This document shows positions 28,636 through 36,790 of a stretch of 39,298 nucleotides of DNA, in pieces. The translations under genes were made by a program, and so were the position numbers. This DNA comes from a virus. Numbering within the stretch: position 1 is the stretch's first letter; each line of letters starts with the position of its first letter. Under the pieces are notes generated by a model. That model did not search any database, was not told the origin of the DNA, and worked only from the letters and a program-made list of their open reading frames with translations. Location of the stretch: the IMG/VR virus record IMGVR_UViG_3300022926_001241, positions 1 to 39,298 of that record; one strand, 5' to 3'.

Positions 28636-29899
28636 CTACAATTCATCAGAACCAGTAAAAATAAGTTTAGATCAATTAACTGACCGTGAAAAGTTTTTGT
28701 TAACAGAATCTAAAACGTTTTGTATGTATCCTTGGATACACTTACATAGTTATCCAACAGGTGATGCTTATCCTTGCTGTCATGCCGAAATGCCTGAGAA
28801 ACTAGGTAACTGTCAACAGCAGTCAATGAAAGAAATATGGTCTAATGATAAGACTATTAAGTTACGTGATGACATGCTGAATGAAAGAGAAAATCCTGCG
28901 TGTACTAGATGTTATGAACAGGAGAAGTCAGGTTTCTTTTCGGGACGTAAGTCAGCAAACAAACATCATGGCCATCATATTAAAAAAGGTGTTGACTTAG
29001 ATCCTCCGTTTGAAATGACATATTGGGATATACGTTTTAGTAACTTATGTAACTTATCATGTCGTAGTTGCGGACATATCTTTAGTAGTTCCTGGTATCA
29101 AGATCAAGTTAAACTTGCTGGCGAAGGGTGGGGCAAATCAAATAAGCCTTTGTTTTGGGCAGGCAGGCATGAAACAGATATGATCGAACAGTTAATGGAA
29201 CACCTAGACTATGTAGAGCAAATATATTTTGCAGGTGGTGAACCATTGATGATGGATGAACACTATGTTATTTTAGAAGAATTAGAAAAGCGTAAACGCT
29301 TTGATGTAAGATTAATCTACAATACAAACTTTACTAAAACAAAACTAAAAGATCGTTATGTGTTTGACTATTGGCGTAAGTTTGATTCAGTAGCAGTAGG
29401 TGCTAGTTTAGATGCTATGGGACCACGTGCTGAATATATTAGAGCAGGCACAGACTGGGCAGAGGTAGAAAAGAATAGACAGTTGATGTTAGAACAATGT
29501 CCTAATGTTGACTTTTATATTAGTCCTACATTGAGTATACAAAATGCACTACATTTGCCTGACTTTCATAGAGAGTGGGTAGAACGTGGATTTATTAAAC
29601 CTCAGGACTTAAATGTTAATATCTTGCAAGACCCTGCGTGGTTACGTATTGATATTGCACCTGAACAATATAAAGAAAAGATACGTGCTAAGTATGAACA
29701 ACACTTAGAATGGCTACGACCTTTAGACAAGTTAAATAGAGCAACAGTGGGATTTGAATCTGCACTAAACTTTTTAGAAACAGACAACACTAAGTTACTG
29801 CCTAAGTTTTGGGAACGAATGACAGAGTTAGACAAGATTAGAAACGAAAACATATCAGAAGTAATACCGGAGTTAGATGAAATACGAATCAATAATTAA
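28625..29899 (+). CDS. N-terminal-twitch radical-SAM enzyme 3
   Basis: 424 residues, starting 11 bp inside enzyme 2. Core motif CNLSCRSCG (C142, C146, C149) and YFAGGEPLMM. The N-terminal cluster module has C33, the pair C51-C52 and C93/C96 (TFCMYPW, YPCCHAE, ACTRCYEQE). The FCxxPW and CC signature resembles SPASM/twitch cluster sites but lies before the radical-SAM core, as in the N-twitch family. It belongs with enzymes 4 and 5 rather than 1 and 2. The C-terminus RNENISEVIPELDEI resembles the endings of its neighbours. No transmembrane or RiPP-recognition domain can be seen. The substrate is unknown. It overlaps the next gene by 23 bp. Confidence 0.85.
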   Translation: MAYNYNSSEPVKISLDQLTDREKFLLTESKTFCMYPWIHLHSYPTGDAYPCCHAEMPEKLGNCQQQSMKEIWSNDKTIKLRDDMLNERENPACTRCYEQEKSGFFSGRKSANKHHGHHIKKGVDLDPPFEMTYWDIRFSNLCNLSCRSCGHIFSSSWYQDQVKLAGEGWGKSNKPLFWAGRHETDMIEQLMEHLDYVEQIYFAGGEPLMMDEHYVILEELEKRKRFDVRLIYNTNFTKTKLKDRYVFDYWRKFDSVAVGASLDAMGPRAEYIRAGTDWAEVEKNRQLMLEQCPNVDFYISPTLSIQNALHLPDFHREWVERGFIKPQDLNVNILQDPAWLRIDIAPEQYKEKIRAKYEQHLEWLRPLDKLNRATVGFESALNFLETDNTKLLPKFWERMTELDKIRNENISEVIPELDEIRINN

Positions 29900-31466
29900 A
29901 CTGTTGTCTATACAGTATACGGTGCACTCAGTTGACGGAACAAAAGATTTAGTCAAACAATTACGCACAATACAAAAAGAAAAATACGAAGATAATGAAC
30001 GTATCGTTATTAGTATGCCTGACATTTCAACTTTAAATGATCTACAGAACATTATTAATAGTTTAGATATATCAAATTTCTTTGTTATGATTGTTACAGA
30101 AGACAAAAATGTTGTTAATGAAATTGAACGTGTTACACGTGAGTTTAGCTACGACCCTATTCCTTTTACAGCAGTGTTAGTTAACGGAGATCAATATAAG
30201 ATAATTAATCAAGCACAGCAGGAAACAGATCACTCAACATTAGAATCTAGAATTAAGAGTTTAAATTTACCCAATGAAAACTTTTGTGTGCTACCTTGGG
30301 TAGCATTAGAAATACAACCAAGTGGTGAACATGCTGTTTGTTGTCTAGCAGAAGAAACAATCAAAGATGAAAAGGGTGATATTTTAACAGTAACAAAAAA
30401 CTCTTTAGATGATGTGTTAGATGCTCATTCAATGAAGCAACTTAGACGTGACTTTTTAGCAAATAAAAAACCAAAGACCTGTGCTAAATGTTGGAGAGTA
30501 GAGGACAGTGGCGGAGTCAGTAAACGATTAAACACACTAGACAGATTAAAACACTTAGGTATTGCGAACCAAACCTGGACGGAAGATCGTAAAGAATTAT
30601 TAATGTATGATCTTAAAGTAGGTAACATCTGTAACTTAAAATGTCGTATATGTGGCAGTTATTCATCCAGTCAAATTGCAACAGAAGAGTTACCAAAAGA
30701 AAATAAAAAATCTAGTTATGCTTACAAAACAATAGAATTAGGAAGATGGCCAAGAGAACAACTCCACTTCTGGGAGAAGTTAATCGAACATAGTCATGAA
30801 ATACGTTATCTAGAATTTACAGGTGGTGAACCTTTTTTAATTAAAGAACACTTTGAGTTTTTAGAAAAGTTAGTTGACCTGGGTATTGCAGGCAATGTTG
30901 AAATACATTACAACACTAACGGCACACAATACCCAGAGAACGCTATTAATATATGGAAACATTTTAAGTTAGTTGAAATAGCATTTAGTATTGATGATGT
31001 TAAAGAACGTTTTGAGTACCAACGTAAGAATGCCAAGTGGGACGAGGTTACGGAAAATGTTAATAAGTTTAAACAATTAAAAAAGGAATTAGGTAATATT
31101 CATTTACAGGTATGTTCAACTATTAATGTGTTTAATGTAATGTATCTTGAAGGACTAGCAAACTGGATTGACGAGCAAAAGTTTGATAATGTATACTGGA
31201 ATATGTTACACGAAGAAGAGTCGGTTAGTATACGAAGTCTACACCCATTGGCTAAAATACGTGCTATTGCAAAGCTATCATTAGCAAAGGTAAGCAGTCA
31301 ACATAAGAAAGAGTTTGAAAATGCTATTAATTTTATGGAGCAAGGTGCTAGTAGCAATGGAGAAACATTGTTGAAAAAAATTAAGCAAAAAGATGAAATA
31401 AGAAATGAAAACCTTTGGGATCATCATCCTGAACTAGCAGACGCAATAGGCTATGAACGAACCTAA
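29877..31466 (+). CDS. N-terminal-twitch radical-SAM enzyme 4 with extra N-terminal domain
   Basis: 529 residues, the longest of the five. Residues 1-125 are an added alpha/beta-looking domain (strands such as RIVISMP at 42-48 and FFVMIVTED at 68-76, with intervening helices) absent from the paralogues. Its function is unknown; it could bind the substrate. After it come C137, C155-C156 and C202/C205 (NFCVLPW, AVCCLAEE, TCAKCW), the N-twitch cluster module. The core is CNLKCRICG (C252, C256, C259), then LEFTGGEPFL. The C-terminus (RNENLWDHHPELADAI) resembles enzyme 3. It starts 23 bp inside enzyme 3 and overlaps enzyme 5 by 14 bp. The added domain makes it the best candidate for giving the cluster its substrate specificity. 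Confidence 0.85.
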   Translation: MKYESIIKLLSIQYTVHSVDGTKDLVKQLRTIQKEKYEDNERIVISMPDISTLNDLQNIINSLDISNFFVMIVTEDKNVVNEIERVTREFSYDPIPFTAVLVNGDQYKIINQAQQETDHSTLESRIKSLNLPNENFCVLPWVALEIQPSGEHAVCCLAEETIKDEKGDILTVTKNSLDDVLDAHSMKQLRRDFLANKKPKTCAKCWRVEDSGGVSKRLNTLDRLKHLGIANQTWTEDRKELLMYDLKVGNICNLKCRICGSYSSSQIATEELPKENKKSSYAYKTIELGRWPREQLHFWEKLIEHSHEIRYLEFTGGEPFLIKEHFEFLEKLVDLGIAGNVEIHYNTNGTQYPENAINIWKHFKLVEIAFSIDDVKERFEYQRKNAKWDEVTENVNKFKQLKKELGNIHLQVCSTINVFNVMYLEGLANWIDEQKFDNVYWNMLHEEESVSIRSLHPLAKIRAIAKLSLAKVSSQHKKEFENAINFMEQGASSNGETLLKKIKQKDEIRNENLWDHHPELADAIGYERT

Positions 31467-32763
31467 GAACAGACCTGCTACCTTGTGTATGGCTCCTTGG
31501 ACACATACATATCTAAGTCCACAAACAGAAAGACGTATGTGCTGTGCTAGTCGTGAAGAAGCACAAAACTTTGAACAATACATAGATACCAAAGCCGGAA
31601 CAGGCAAGTACATTCCTATTACCTTAGAAGAACACTGGAATTCAGACCATATGAAGTCAGTGCGTAAGCGTATGATGGCAGGCGAAACCTTGCCAGAGTG
31701 TGACGTGTGTAATAGTAAGTTATTAAACACAGACGTTTACCGTAGTTATTTTGACCACTTGTTTTCCAGTAAATACTATGCAAAGATATGGGAAACCACA
31801 GACGAGGATGGGTTTACAACAATGCAACCTGTGTCGTGGGACTACCGTTTTAGTAACCTTTGTAACTTCAAGTGCCGTACTTGTGGAGATATGTTGTCCA
31901 GTGCTTGGGAATCAGAACAAAGACAACATAATATGATTAACTGGCATAATCCTAAAAACAATTGGATGAAGCCAGAAATCAAAAAGGATATCGAAAAGTT
32001 TCAAGACACGCAAATTGAGCAAGAGTTTGCTCAAGCAGTAGAAGAACATAGAGTTGAAGAAGTCTACTGGGTAGGTGGGGAACCTTTAATGTACGAACAA
32101 CACTGGACGTATATGAATCGAATTATCCAACTCGGTGATGGAGCAAATGTATATGCAAGGTACAATACAAACCTCAGTCGTGTGGCTCATCGTGGCATTA
32201 GCCTCTTCAATGATATTTTACCTAATCTACGTGATTGGCAAATCTGTGCGTCAATTGATGGAACAGAAGAGATTGGAGAGTACATTAGAACAGGTCTCAA
32301 ATATAATCAATGGGTTGAAAATTATGATCAAGCAGTTGCGACAGCAAATACGAGCCGCCAAGTTCGTGTCGATTTTACTGCGACATTACCAGGACTCTTC
32401 GAAGTCAAACGAATCCAAGACTTCGCAGAAAGCCGCGGGACGGAAGTCCTCGCAAAAGTAATTTTTAGTTTTACGCCGGACATTATTCTAAGTCCACTAG
32501 CACTTCCTAAAGAATTATTACATCCATGGGTAGACGAAATTGTAAATACTCTACCCAATGGTGCTATGAAAGATGTAATGTTACAACTTAAAAATAGACC
32601 TACGTTTGCTGAACAATGGCCAGATCAATATGAACAAGGTCTACGTAAAGGCAAACAAAGAATATTACAACTAGAACAAATTAGAAACGATAAACTTACA
32701 CTGCGTGATATACTATCAAATAGACAAGCAGTATTAGAATGGTGGGATTCAATTGGAAGTTAA
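31453..32763 (+). CDS. N-terminal-twitch radical-SAM enzyme 5
   Basis: 436 residues, overlapping enzyme 4 by 14 bp. N-terminal module C12, C30-C31 and C83/C86 (TLCMAPW, RMCCASRE, ECDVCN). Core CNFKCRTCG (C137, C141, C144) and VGGEPLM. Its type is the CC form of enzymes 3 and 4. DNA from about 32120 to 32480 stands out by codon choice: six CTC leucine codons and several GCG, CGC and GTC codons in a gene otherwise using TTA/CTA, GCT/GCA and CGT/AGA. This points to a recombined segment from another phage lineage. The frame is intact across the patch, so the enzyme is probably functional. The next gene starts 11 bp inside this one. Confidence 0.85.
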   Translation: MNEPKNRPATLCMAPWTHTYLSPQTERRMCCASREEAQNFEQYIDTKAGTGKYIPITLEEHWNSDHMKSVRKRMMAGETLPECDVCNSKLLNTDVYRSYFDHLFSSKYYAKIWETTDEDGFTTMQPVSWDYRFSNLCNFKCRTCGDMLSSAWESEQRQHNMINWHNPKNNWMKPEIKKDIEKFQDTQIEQEFAQAVEEHRVEEVYWVGGEPLMYEQHWTYMNRIIQLGDGANVYARYNTNLSRVAHRGISLFNDILPNLRDWQICASIDGTEEIGEYIRTGLKYNQWVENYDQAVATANTSRQVRVDFTATLPGLFEVKRIQDFAESRGTEVLAKVIFSFTPDIILSPLALPKELLHPWVDEIVNTLPNGAMKDVMLQLKNRPTFAEQWPDQYEQGLRKGKQRILQLEQIRNDKLTLRDILSNRQAVLEWWDSIGS

Positions 32764-33895
32764 AGTTACTCTACGCAATCCGTTAAACAAGCAAGATACC
32801 TTAGACTATTACATAGTTCCTAATGATACACAGTTAGCACAGGACTGGGTATCTAGTCTAGAAGAAATAGTCAAAGACAATCTACATTTAGAAAAAAATT
32901 ATTGCTTTCTAGGATTTCCAAAAACACAAAGAACACTTGATTTGTTGTGTGATGAACTTAATAAACATGTTATGACAATTAACATGTTTAACTACTCAGG
33001 TCTTTGGCAAAGTAAGGGGCTAGAACCTTACATAATTTTCACACATTACACTCCAGATCAGGTAAGATGGCCTGCAGAGTACGGTGTTAAGAACGGATAC
33101 GTATACGAGGAATCAAGAGTAAACACAAGGGTCGGCCTCTTTATTAAAGATGAAGTAATGAATGAGTTACATAACCACTTTGAAGTACTTCAAGGCACAG
33201 TAGAACACCCAAGTCCGTATTATGATTTAGCTAACGACGAAACAAAGTATGCAATAAGACAGTTAAACAATTTATGTCACGAGATAGAAAGTTTAATATT
33301 AAGTCAGAGACAGGATTATCTAGAACCTGAGTGGGTTAGACCTAGTCAAATTACAACATTCTTTAACGTAAATAGAAAGCATTTAACAGACGAACACAGA
33401 CAAGGCTTTTTAACAAATGGTTATGATCGTAAGTTTGGGCATGTCTACATGCACTGGACGCAAATAGGTAAAACACTGTTTGAAGTATTTCGTGATGAAG
33501 GTGCGCCAGATCTAGATGAAGCAACCTGTGAAGCAATAACACACCTACAATATTATTCGGGAGAGTTTGACGTAGAGTGGGCAAAGGATGTTGTAAGAAA
33601 TAATAATTGTCCTTGGCATGATGAAGAACAATTACTATTTGAAAACTGGTTATTAAAAAACAGCTTTGACCCTCGAGATACAAAATTAAGTTTAGGGTAT
33701 TTGCATCTAGGACAGATTGATTTAGAACGTAGTTTCGGTACACAAGATCAACAGGCTATTTGGAACAGGCTAAGTAATTATCTAGACATATATAAAATTG
33801 AAGTTAACGGATACACAGCAACATATGACTATTGTTGGAGTGACGAAGATTTTAAACAACAACAAATGAAGAGATTAGGTTATGAAGTGGATTAA
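32753..33895 (+). CDS. Unknown 380-residue protein after the radical-SAM genes
   Basis: The frame starts at a TTG (32753) that overlaps the previous stop, with GGTGGGA just upstream as a possible ribosome site; no ATG lies near. The sequence is soluble and acidic, rich in Trp, Tyr and His. Segments that look conserved are ESLILSQRQDYLEPEW (about 180-195), VYMHWTQIGKTLFEVFRDEG (about 232-251) and LGYLHLGQIDLERSFG (about 321-336). No cysteine cluster, DxD or nucleotide-binding loop is visible. I do not recognise the family. Its place inside the same overlapping operon makes a partner, substrate carrier or second-step enzyme for the radical-SAM proteins possible; that is inference from position only. 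Confidence 0.6.
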   Translation: MEVKVTLRNPLNKQDTLDYYIVPNDTQLAQDWVSSLEEIVKDNLHLEKNYCFLGFPKTQRTLDLLCDELNKHVMTINMFNYSGLWQSKGLEPYIIFTHYTPDQVRWPAEYGVKNGYVYEESRVNTRVGLFIKDEVMNELHNHFEVLQGTVEHPSPYYDLANDETKYAIRQLNNLCHEIESLILSQRQDYLEPEWVRPSQITTFFNVNRKHLTDEHRQGFLTNGYDRKFGHVYMHWTQIGKTLFEVFRDEGAPDLDEATCEAITHLQYYSGEFDVEWAKDVVRNNNCPWHDEEQLLFENWLLKNSFDPRDTKLSLGYLHLGQIDLERSFGTQDQQAIWNRLSNYLDIYKIEVNGYTATYDYCWSDEDFKQQQMKRLGYEVD

Positions 33896-33983
33896 AAATT
33901 TAATAAACAAGATTAAGTTAGAATTACGTTATCGTAAAAAACTGAAAGAGCTAAGGAAGAAGGATCCTTTCATCTACAAATGA
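33882..33983 (+). CDS. 33-residue cationic micro-protein
   Basis: A short frame with ATG at 33882, overlapping the end of the previous gene by 14 bp, and a TGA sharing ATGA with the next start (33980). The peptide begins MKWIKNLINKIKLELRYRKK and ends KLKELRKKDPFIYK. It is a very basic amphipathic helix with a fixed-looking DPFIY tail. The neat overlaps at both ends argue that it is a real gene. Short proteins with a similar Lys/Arg helix and DPFIYK-like ending are, as far as I recall, seen in marine phages and bacteria. The function is unknown. It has no Cys, so a classic sactipeptide role is unlikely, though other radical-SAM chemistry cannot be excluded. Confidence 0.55.
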   Translation: MKWIKNLINKIKLELRYRKKLKELRKKDPFIYK

Positions 33984-34162
33984 GTGAAGAAATCAAAAGT
34001 CCATGTATAGGTGTTTGCAGTCAAAATCCAGTAACTAAACAGTGCTTTGGTTGCCAACGTACACCAGAAGAAATAGAAAAGTGGTGGGATTATACAGAGG
34101 AAGAAAAACTTGCATTATTAGAAGAATTAGAAAAGAGATCAGATGAGTTATTTGGGGATTAG
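33980..34162 (+). CDS. DUF1289 Fe-S-type small protein
   Basis: 60 residues. It has the DUF1289 signature: C9-x3-C13 (SPCIGVC), C22-x2-C25 (QCFGCQRT) and the EEIEKWWDYTEEEKLALLEE tail. Four cysteines can bind a metal or Fe-S centre. DUF1289 proteins are small bacterial proteins of unclear function. Here the gene shares ATGA with the micro-ORF before it and overlaps the carbamoyltransferase by 20 bp, so it is expressed with the radical-SAM and carbamoyltransferase genes. A role in cluster supply or electron transfer to the radical-SAM enzymes is possible but only inferred. Confidence 0.75.
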   Translation: MSEEIKSPCIGVCSQNPVTKQCFGCQRTPEEIEKWWDYTEEEKLALLEELEKRSDELFGD

Positions 34163-35627
34163 TTCAGGCTTTCATGATGCTGGTATAACTGTTATTGATG
34201 ATAACGGCGATATTGTATTAGCAAGTCACAGTGAACGTTATTCAAAAAAGAAAAATGATCACTTGTTAAGTGGAGAGCAATTCCGTGAATTTGACTACGG
34301 ACAACTAAAAAAGATTAGTTACTATGAACGTCCTTGGTTAAAACAACTACGTCAAATAAGAACAGGACAAGGTATAGAGTGGGATAAACTCACTGTACGA
34401 CAAATACTCGAACAGCAAATTCCTAAAAACATTTTTAATAAAATAAAATCAGTTCCTGTGCAAACAAACAATCATCATTTATCACATGCGGCCGCTGGTT
34501 TTCAAACTAGCCCTTATAACGATGCTACTGTTGTAGTTATTGATGCTATAGGCGAGTTTGATACTATTAGTATATGGTCAGCAGAATATGATAGTAAAGG
34601 TTATGCCAAATACAAAAAGTTATGGACACAGAAGTATCCTCATTCAATGGGCTTGTTTTATTCAGCGATGACTAAACGTGCAGGACTTAGACCTTTAGAT
34701 GAAGAATATATTTTAATGGGTATGGCCGCTTATAGTTTACCTAAGTTTGATATGATCAATGACTTTGTAGAAGACCGTGCTGAAATTAAATTCAAAGAGA
34801 ACCTGCACCTAGGTTGTGATGACTATGATCCTAAAATGTCTGACTATCAAGTTGCCGCTTCAGCACAAAGCGTACTAGAAACTTTACTACATGAAGTTAT
34901 GGCACGTGCTAGAAAAATAGGACGTAGTAACAATTTAGTTTATATGGGCGGTGTTGCTCTTAACTGTCTAGCCAATGAACACATAGGAGCATACTTTAAA
35001 AATATTTGGATTATGCCTAACCCTGGCGACTGTGGATCTAGTCTAGGAGCCGCGGCTTTGGCTTATGGTCGTAAGGTTAATTGGGTGCATCCTTACCTAG
35101 GCACAAACATCAAGGGCAAGTATCCTGTTAATGCTGTATTAGACGAATTGTTTAATCGTAAGATAGTAGGAGTAGCAAGTGGTCGTGCAGAGTTTGGCCC
35201 AAGAGCTCTAGGCAACAGATCATTACTAGCAGACCCAAGAGGTCCAGAAATAAAAGATCAAGTAAATGAAATTAAACGTAGACAAAAGTTTAGACCTTTT
35301 GCACCTATCATCTTAGAAGAGTTTGTTGATGAGTATTTTGAAATGCCTACAGGATTTCCAACAAGTCCTTATATGCAGACAGTGGCTCGTTGTAAAAAGC
35401 CAGGAGAGTTTCCTGCTATTATACACAAAGATGGAACCAGTCGTGTACAAACAGTTCCTAAAGATAGTAACTCAGGTGTAAGACAACTGTTAGAAAAATG
35501 GTTTACCTTAACAGGTTGTCCTATGTTACTTAATACAAGTTTGAATATCAGAGGTGAGCCGATGGTTAATGATCGTAGTGATGCTGATCGGTTTGAAAAA
35601 CTCTACGGAGTTAAGGTCTGTAGTTAG
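34143..35627 (+). CDS. NodU/CmcH-family O-carbamoyltransferase
   Basis: 494 residues. Enzymes of this family activate carbamoyl phosphate with ATP to carbamoyl-adenylate, then move the carbamoyl group to a hydroxyl of a sugar or antibiotic. Visible marks are the N-terminal LGISSGFHDAGITVI (H11), NNHHLSHAAAGF with H111, H112 and H115 (metal/nucleotide site of the ASKHA-like domain), EYILMGMAAY (about 189-198), MGGVALNC (268-275) and NPGDCGSSLGAA (293-304). In the C-terminal YrdC-like part come GRAEFGPRALGNRSLLADPR (347-366) and LLNTSLNIRGEPMV (462-475). It is somewhat shorter than typical members, mainly at the C-terminal end, but all motifs are present. The acceptor is probably a glycan made by the neighbouring glycosyltransferases. 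It converges with the next gene, the stops overlapping by 4 bp. Confidence 0.88.
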   Translation: MSYLGISSGFHDAGITVIDDNGDIVLASHSERYSKKKNDHLLSGEQFREFDYGQLKKISYYERPWLKQLRQIRTGQGIEWDKLTVRQILEQQIPKNIFNKIKSVPVQTNNHHLSHAAAGFQTSPYNDATVVVIDAIGEFDTISIWSAEYDSKGYAKYKKLWTQKYPHSMGLFYSAMTKRAGLRPLDEEYILMGMAAYSLPKFDMINDFVEDRAEIKFKENLHLGCDDYDPKMSDYQVAASAQSVLETLLHEVMARARKIGRSNNLVYMGGVALNCLANEHIGAYFKNIWIMPNPGDCGSSLGAAALAYGRKVNWVHPYLGTNIKGKYPVNAVLDELFNRKIVGVASGRAEFGPRALGNRSLLADPRGPEIKDQVNEIKRRQKFRPFAPIILEEFVDEYFEMPTGFPTSPYMQTVARCKKPGEFPAIIHKDGTSRVQTVPKDSNSGVRQLLEKWFTLTGCPMLLNTSLNIRGEPMVNDRSDADRFEKLYGVKVCS

Positions 35628-36790
35628 TTACGGATAGTGTCAATTAACGTACCAAGTCTGTGACTGAGGTCGCTTTCTAATACAGATCTATTGTGTAATA
35701 AAGTTGGTTCAGCCTCAAGATACATATCGTGTAATTTATCTAAAGGCATACGAGCAAGTTCCTCACTCAACTTCATAACAGCCTGAAAGCGTTCGTTAGT
35801 ATCTTCAATCTCATCATAACTTTCGTCCCAGATATGACCAAACGTAGCATAACCTAGTTCACGTAGATGTTTTAAATGTTGATGTTCTGCTACACAGATA
35901 AATGGCTGACAGTGTAGGATAGGTTTAAGAGTTTTTTCAGTAATAAACTGACCTTCACTAGAGTCAACATCAATAAATGTTTCTAGCACAATATTAAAGT
36001 AACTGTCCTCATAAAGTTCTATAGGTGTTACTGCATAGTTGTTTCTTTCATCACTGCTAAGTTCGTCAACAAAGAATGGTCCTGCTTGAATAAAGTCGTT
36101 AACTCTAGGCTGTTGTTCTGCTAACCACTCATTGTATAATGGTAAACCATCATAGTCGTCCTGTTCGCCTAGTTGTTCTTGACAATAACTAAAATAACCG
36201 TTTTTATGTAGCCCTTTTGCCCATAGATTACTCATAAAAACTTTACGCCAGAGCTTGTCAATACGCACAAGAGCAGTAAAATGCTTACTACGACGCTTAA
36301 AATGCGTCTTAGGCACCGTTGTAAAGTCTACAGAACGTCTATACATATACTCTAACTCTGGCCAATAATGTGTATATTTGTAGTCTGTGGCCGCACTGTT
36401 ACCACTAACAACTGCCACATTGTGATAGTCATATTGCTTACACAGTTCGGTGATTCTACGACTTATCATTTTTGGATTGTCTGCTTCGTGATAAAAGAAA
36501 ACTATTTTGAATCCTTTTTTAAATGCTTTAGGATTGATCAATTTAAAATAATCAAAAGTAAAATCAAACCAACCAATGTTCATAGGATACCAAGCACCGT
36601 TGGGTGCATTAGGTGTGTGATAAATGTCTATGTCTATAGAACTTTCTTTAGCATAATAAAAAATTCTAGGATAGTCTAAGTAAGGAGAGGATGTATCCCA
36701 GCCGCCTTCACGATAGTGTTCTCTGGTGATGCCATTTGGTATTGGCCTGCCAGTGCCTTCTTCAAAGTTATCAATTGCTAAAGTAATCAT
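35624..36790 (-). CDS. ITEKT-motif putative glycosyltransferase 1
   Basis: 388 residues on the - strand, second gene of a two-gene unit. The C-terminal block (about 282-340) reads FITEKTLKPILHCQPFI, then LRELGYATFGHIWDESYDEI. A TEK-type segment followed by PFI and DESYD blocks recurs in phage and giant-virus proteins annotated as glycosyltransferases; the TEK motif recalls GT10 fucosyltransferases, so a GT-B-like fold is plausible. The N-terminal half (about 1-230) has alternating beta strands (KIVFFYHEA, VAVVSG) as in a Rossmann-like domain. No targeting sequence. Its first 20 bases overlap the end of the upstream paralogue. The activity is not proven by sequence. Confidence 0.55.
   Translation of the reverse strand: MITLAIDNFEEGTGRPIPNGITREHYREGGWDTSSPYLDYPRIFYYAKESSIDIDIYHTPNAPNGAWYPMNIGWFDFTFDYFKLINPKAFKKGFKIVFFYHEADNPKMISRRITELCKQYDYHNVAVVSGNSAATDYKYTHYWPELEYMYRRSVDFTTVPKTHFKRRSKHFTALVRIDKLWRKVFMSNLWAKGLHKNGYFSYCQEQLGEQDDYDGLPLYNEWLAEQQPRVNDFIQAGPFFVDELSSDERNNYAVTPIELYEDSYFNIVLETFIDVDSSEGQFITEKTLKPILHCQPFICVAEHQHLKHLRELGYATFGHIWDESYDEIEDTNERFQAVMKLSEELARMPLDKLHDMYLEAEPTLLHNRSVLESDLSHRLGTLIDTIRN

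Noticed and set aside
25893-32763. Radical-SAM genes as NrdG or queuosine QueE type
   Set aside because: NrdG and QueE are much shorter and lack the four-Cys N-terminal module; the CX3CX2C/GGEP/N-twitch layout fits a different family.
33363-33743. 126-codon open frame on the - strand
   Set aside because: Lies wholly inside the 380-residue + gene, rich in Leu and His as expected of antisense reading, and has no supporting motif.
33882-33983. Micro-ORF as a Cys-rich radical-SAM precursor peptide (sactipeptide type)
   Set aside because: The peptide has no cysteine, and its basic amphipathic helix gives no leader/core division; kept only as an unknown small protein.
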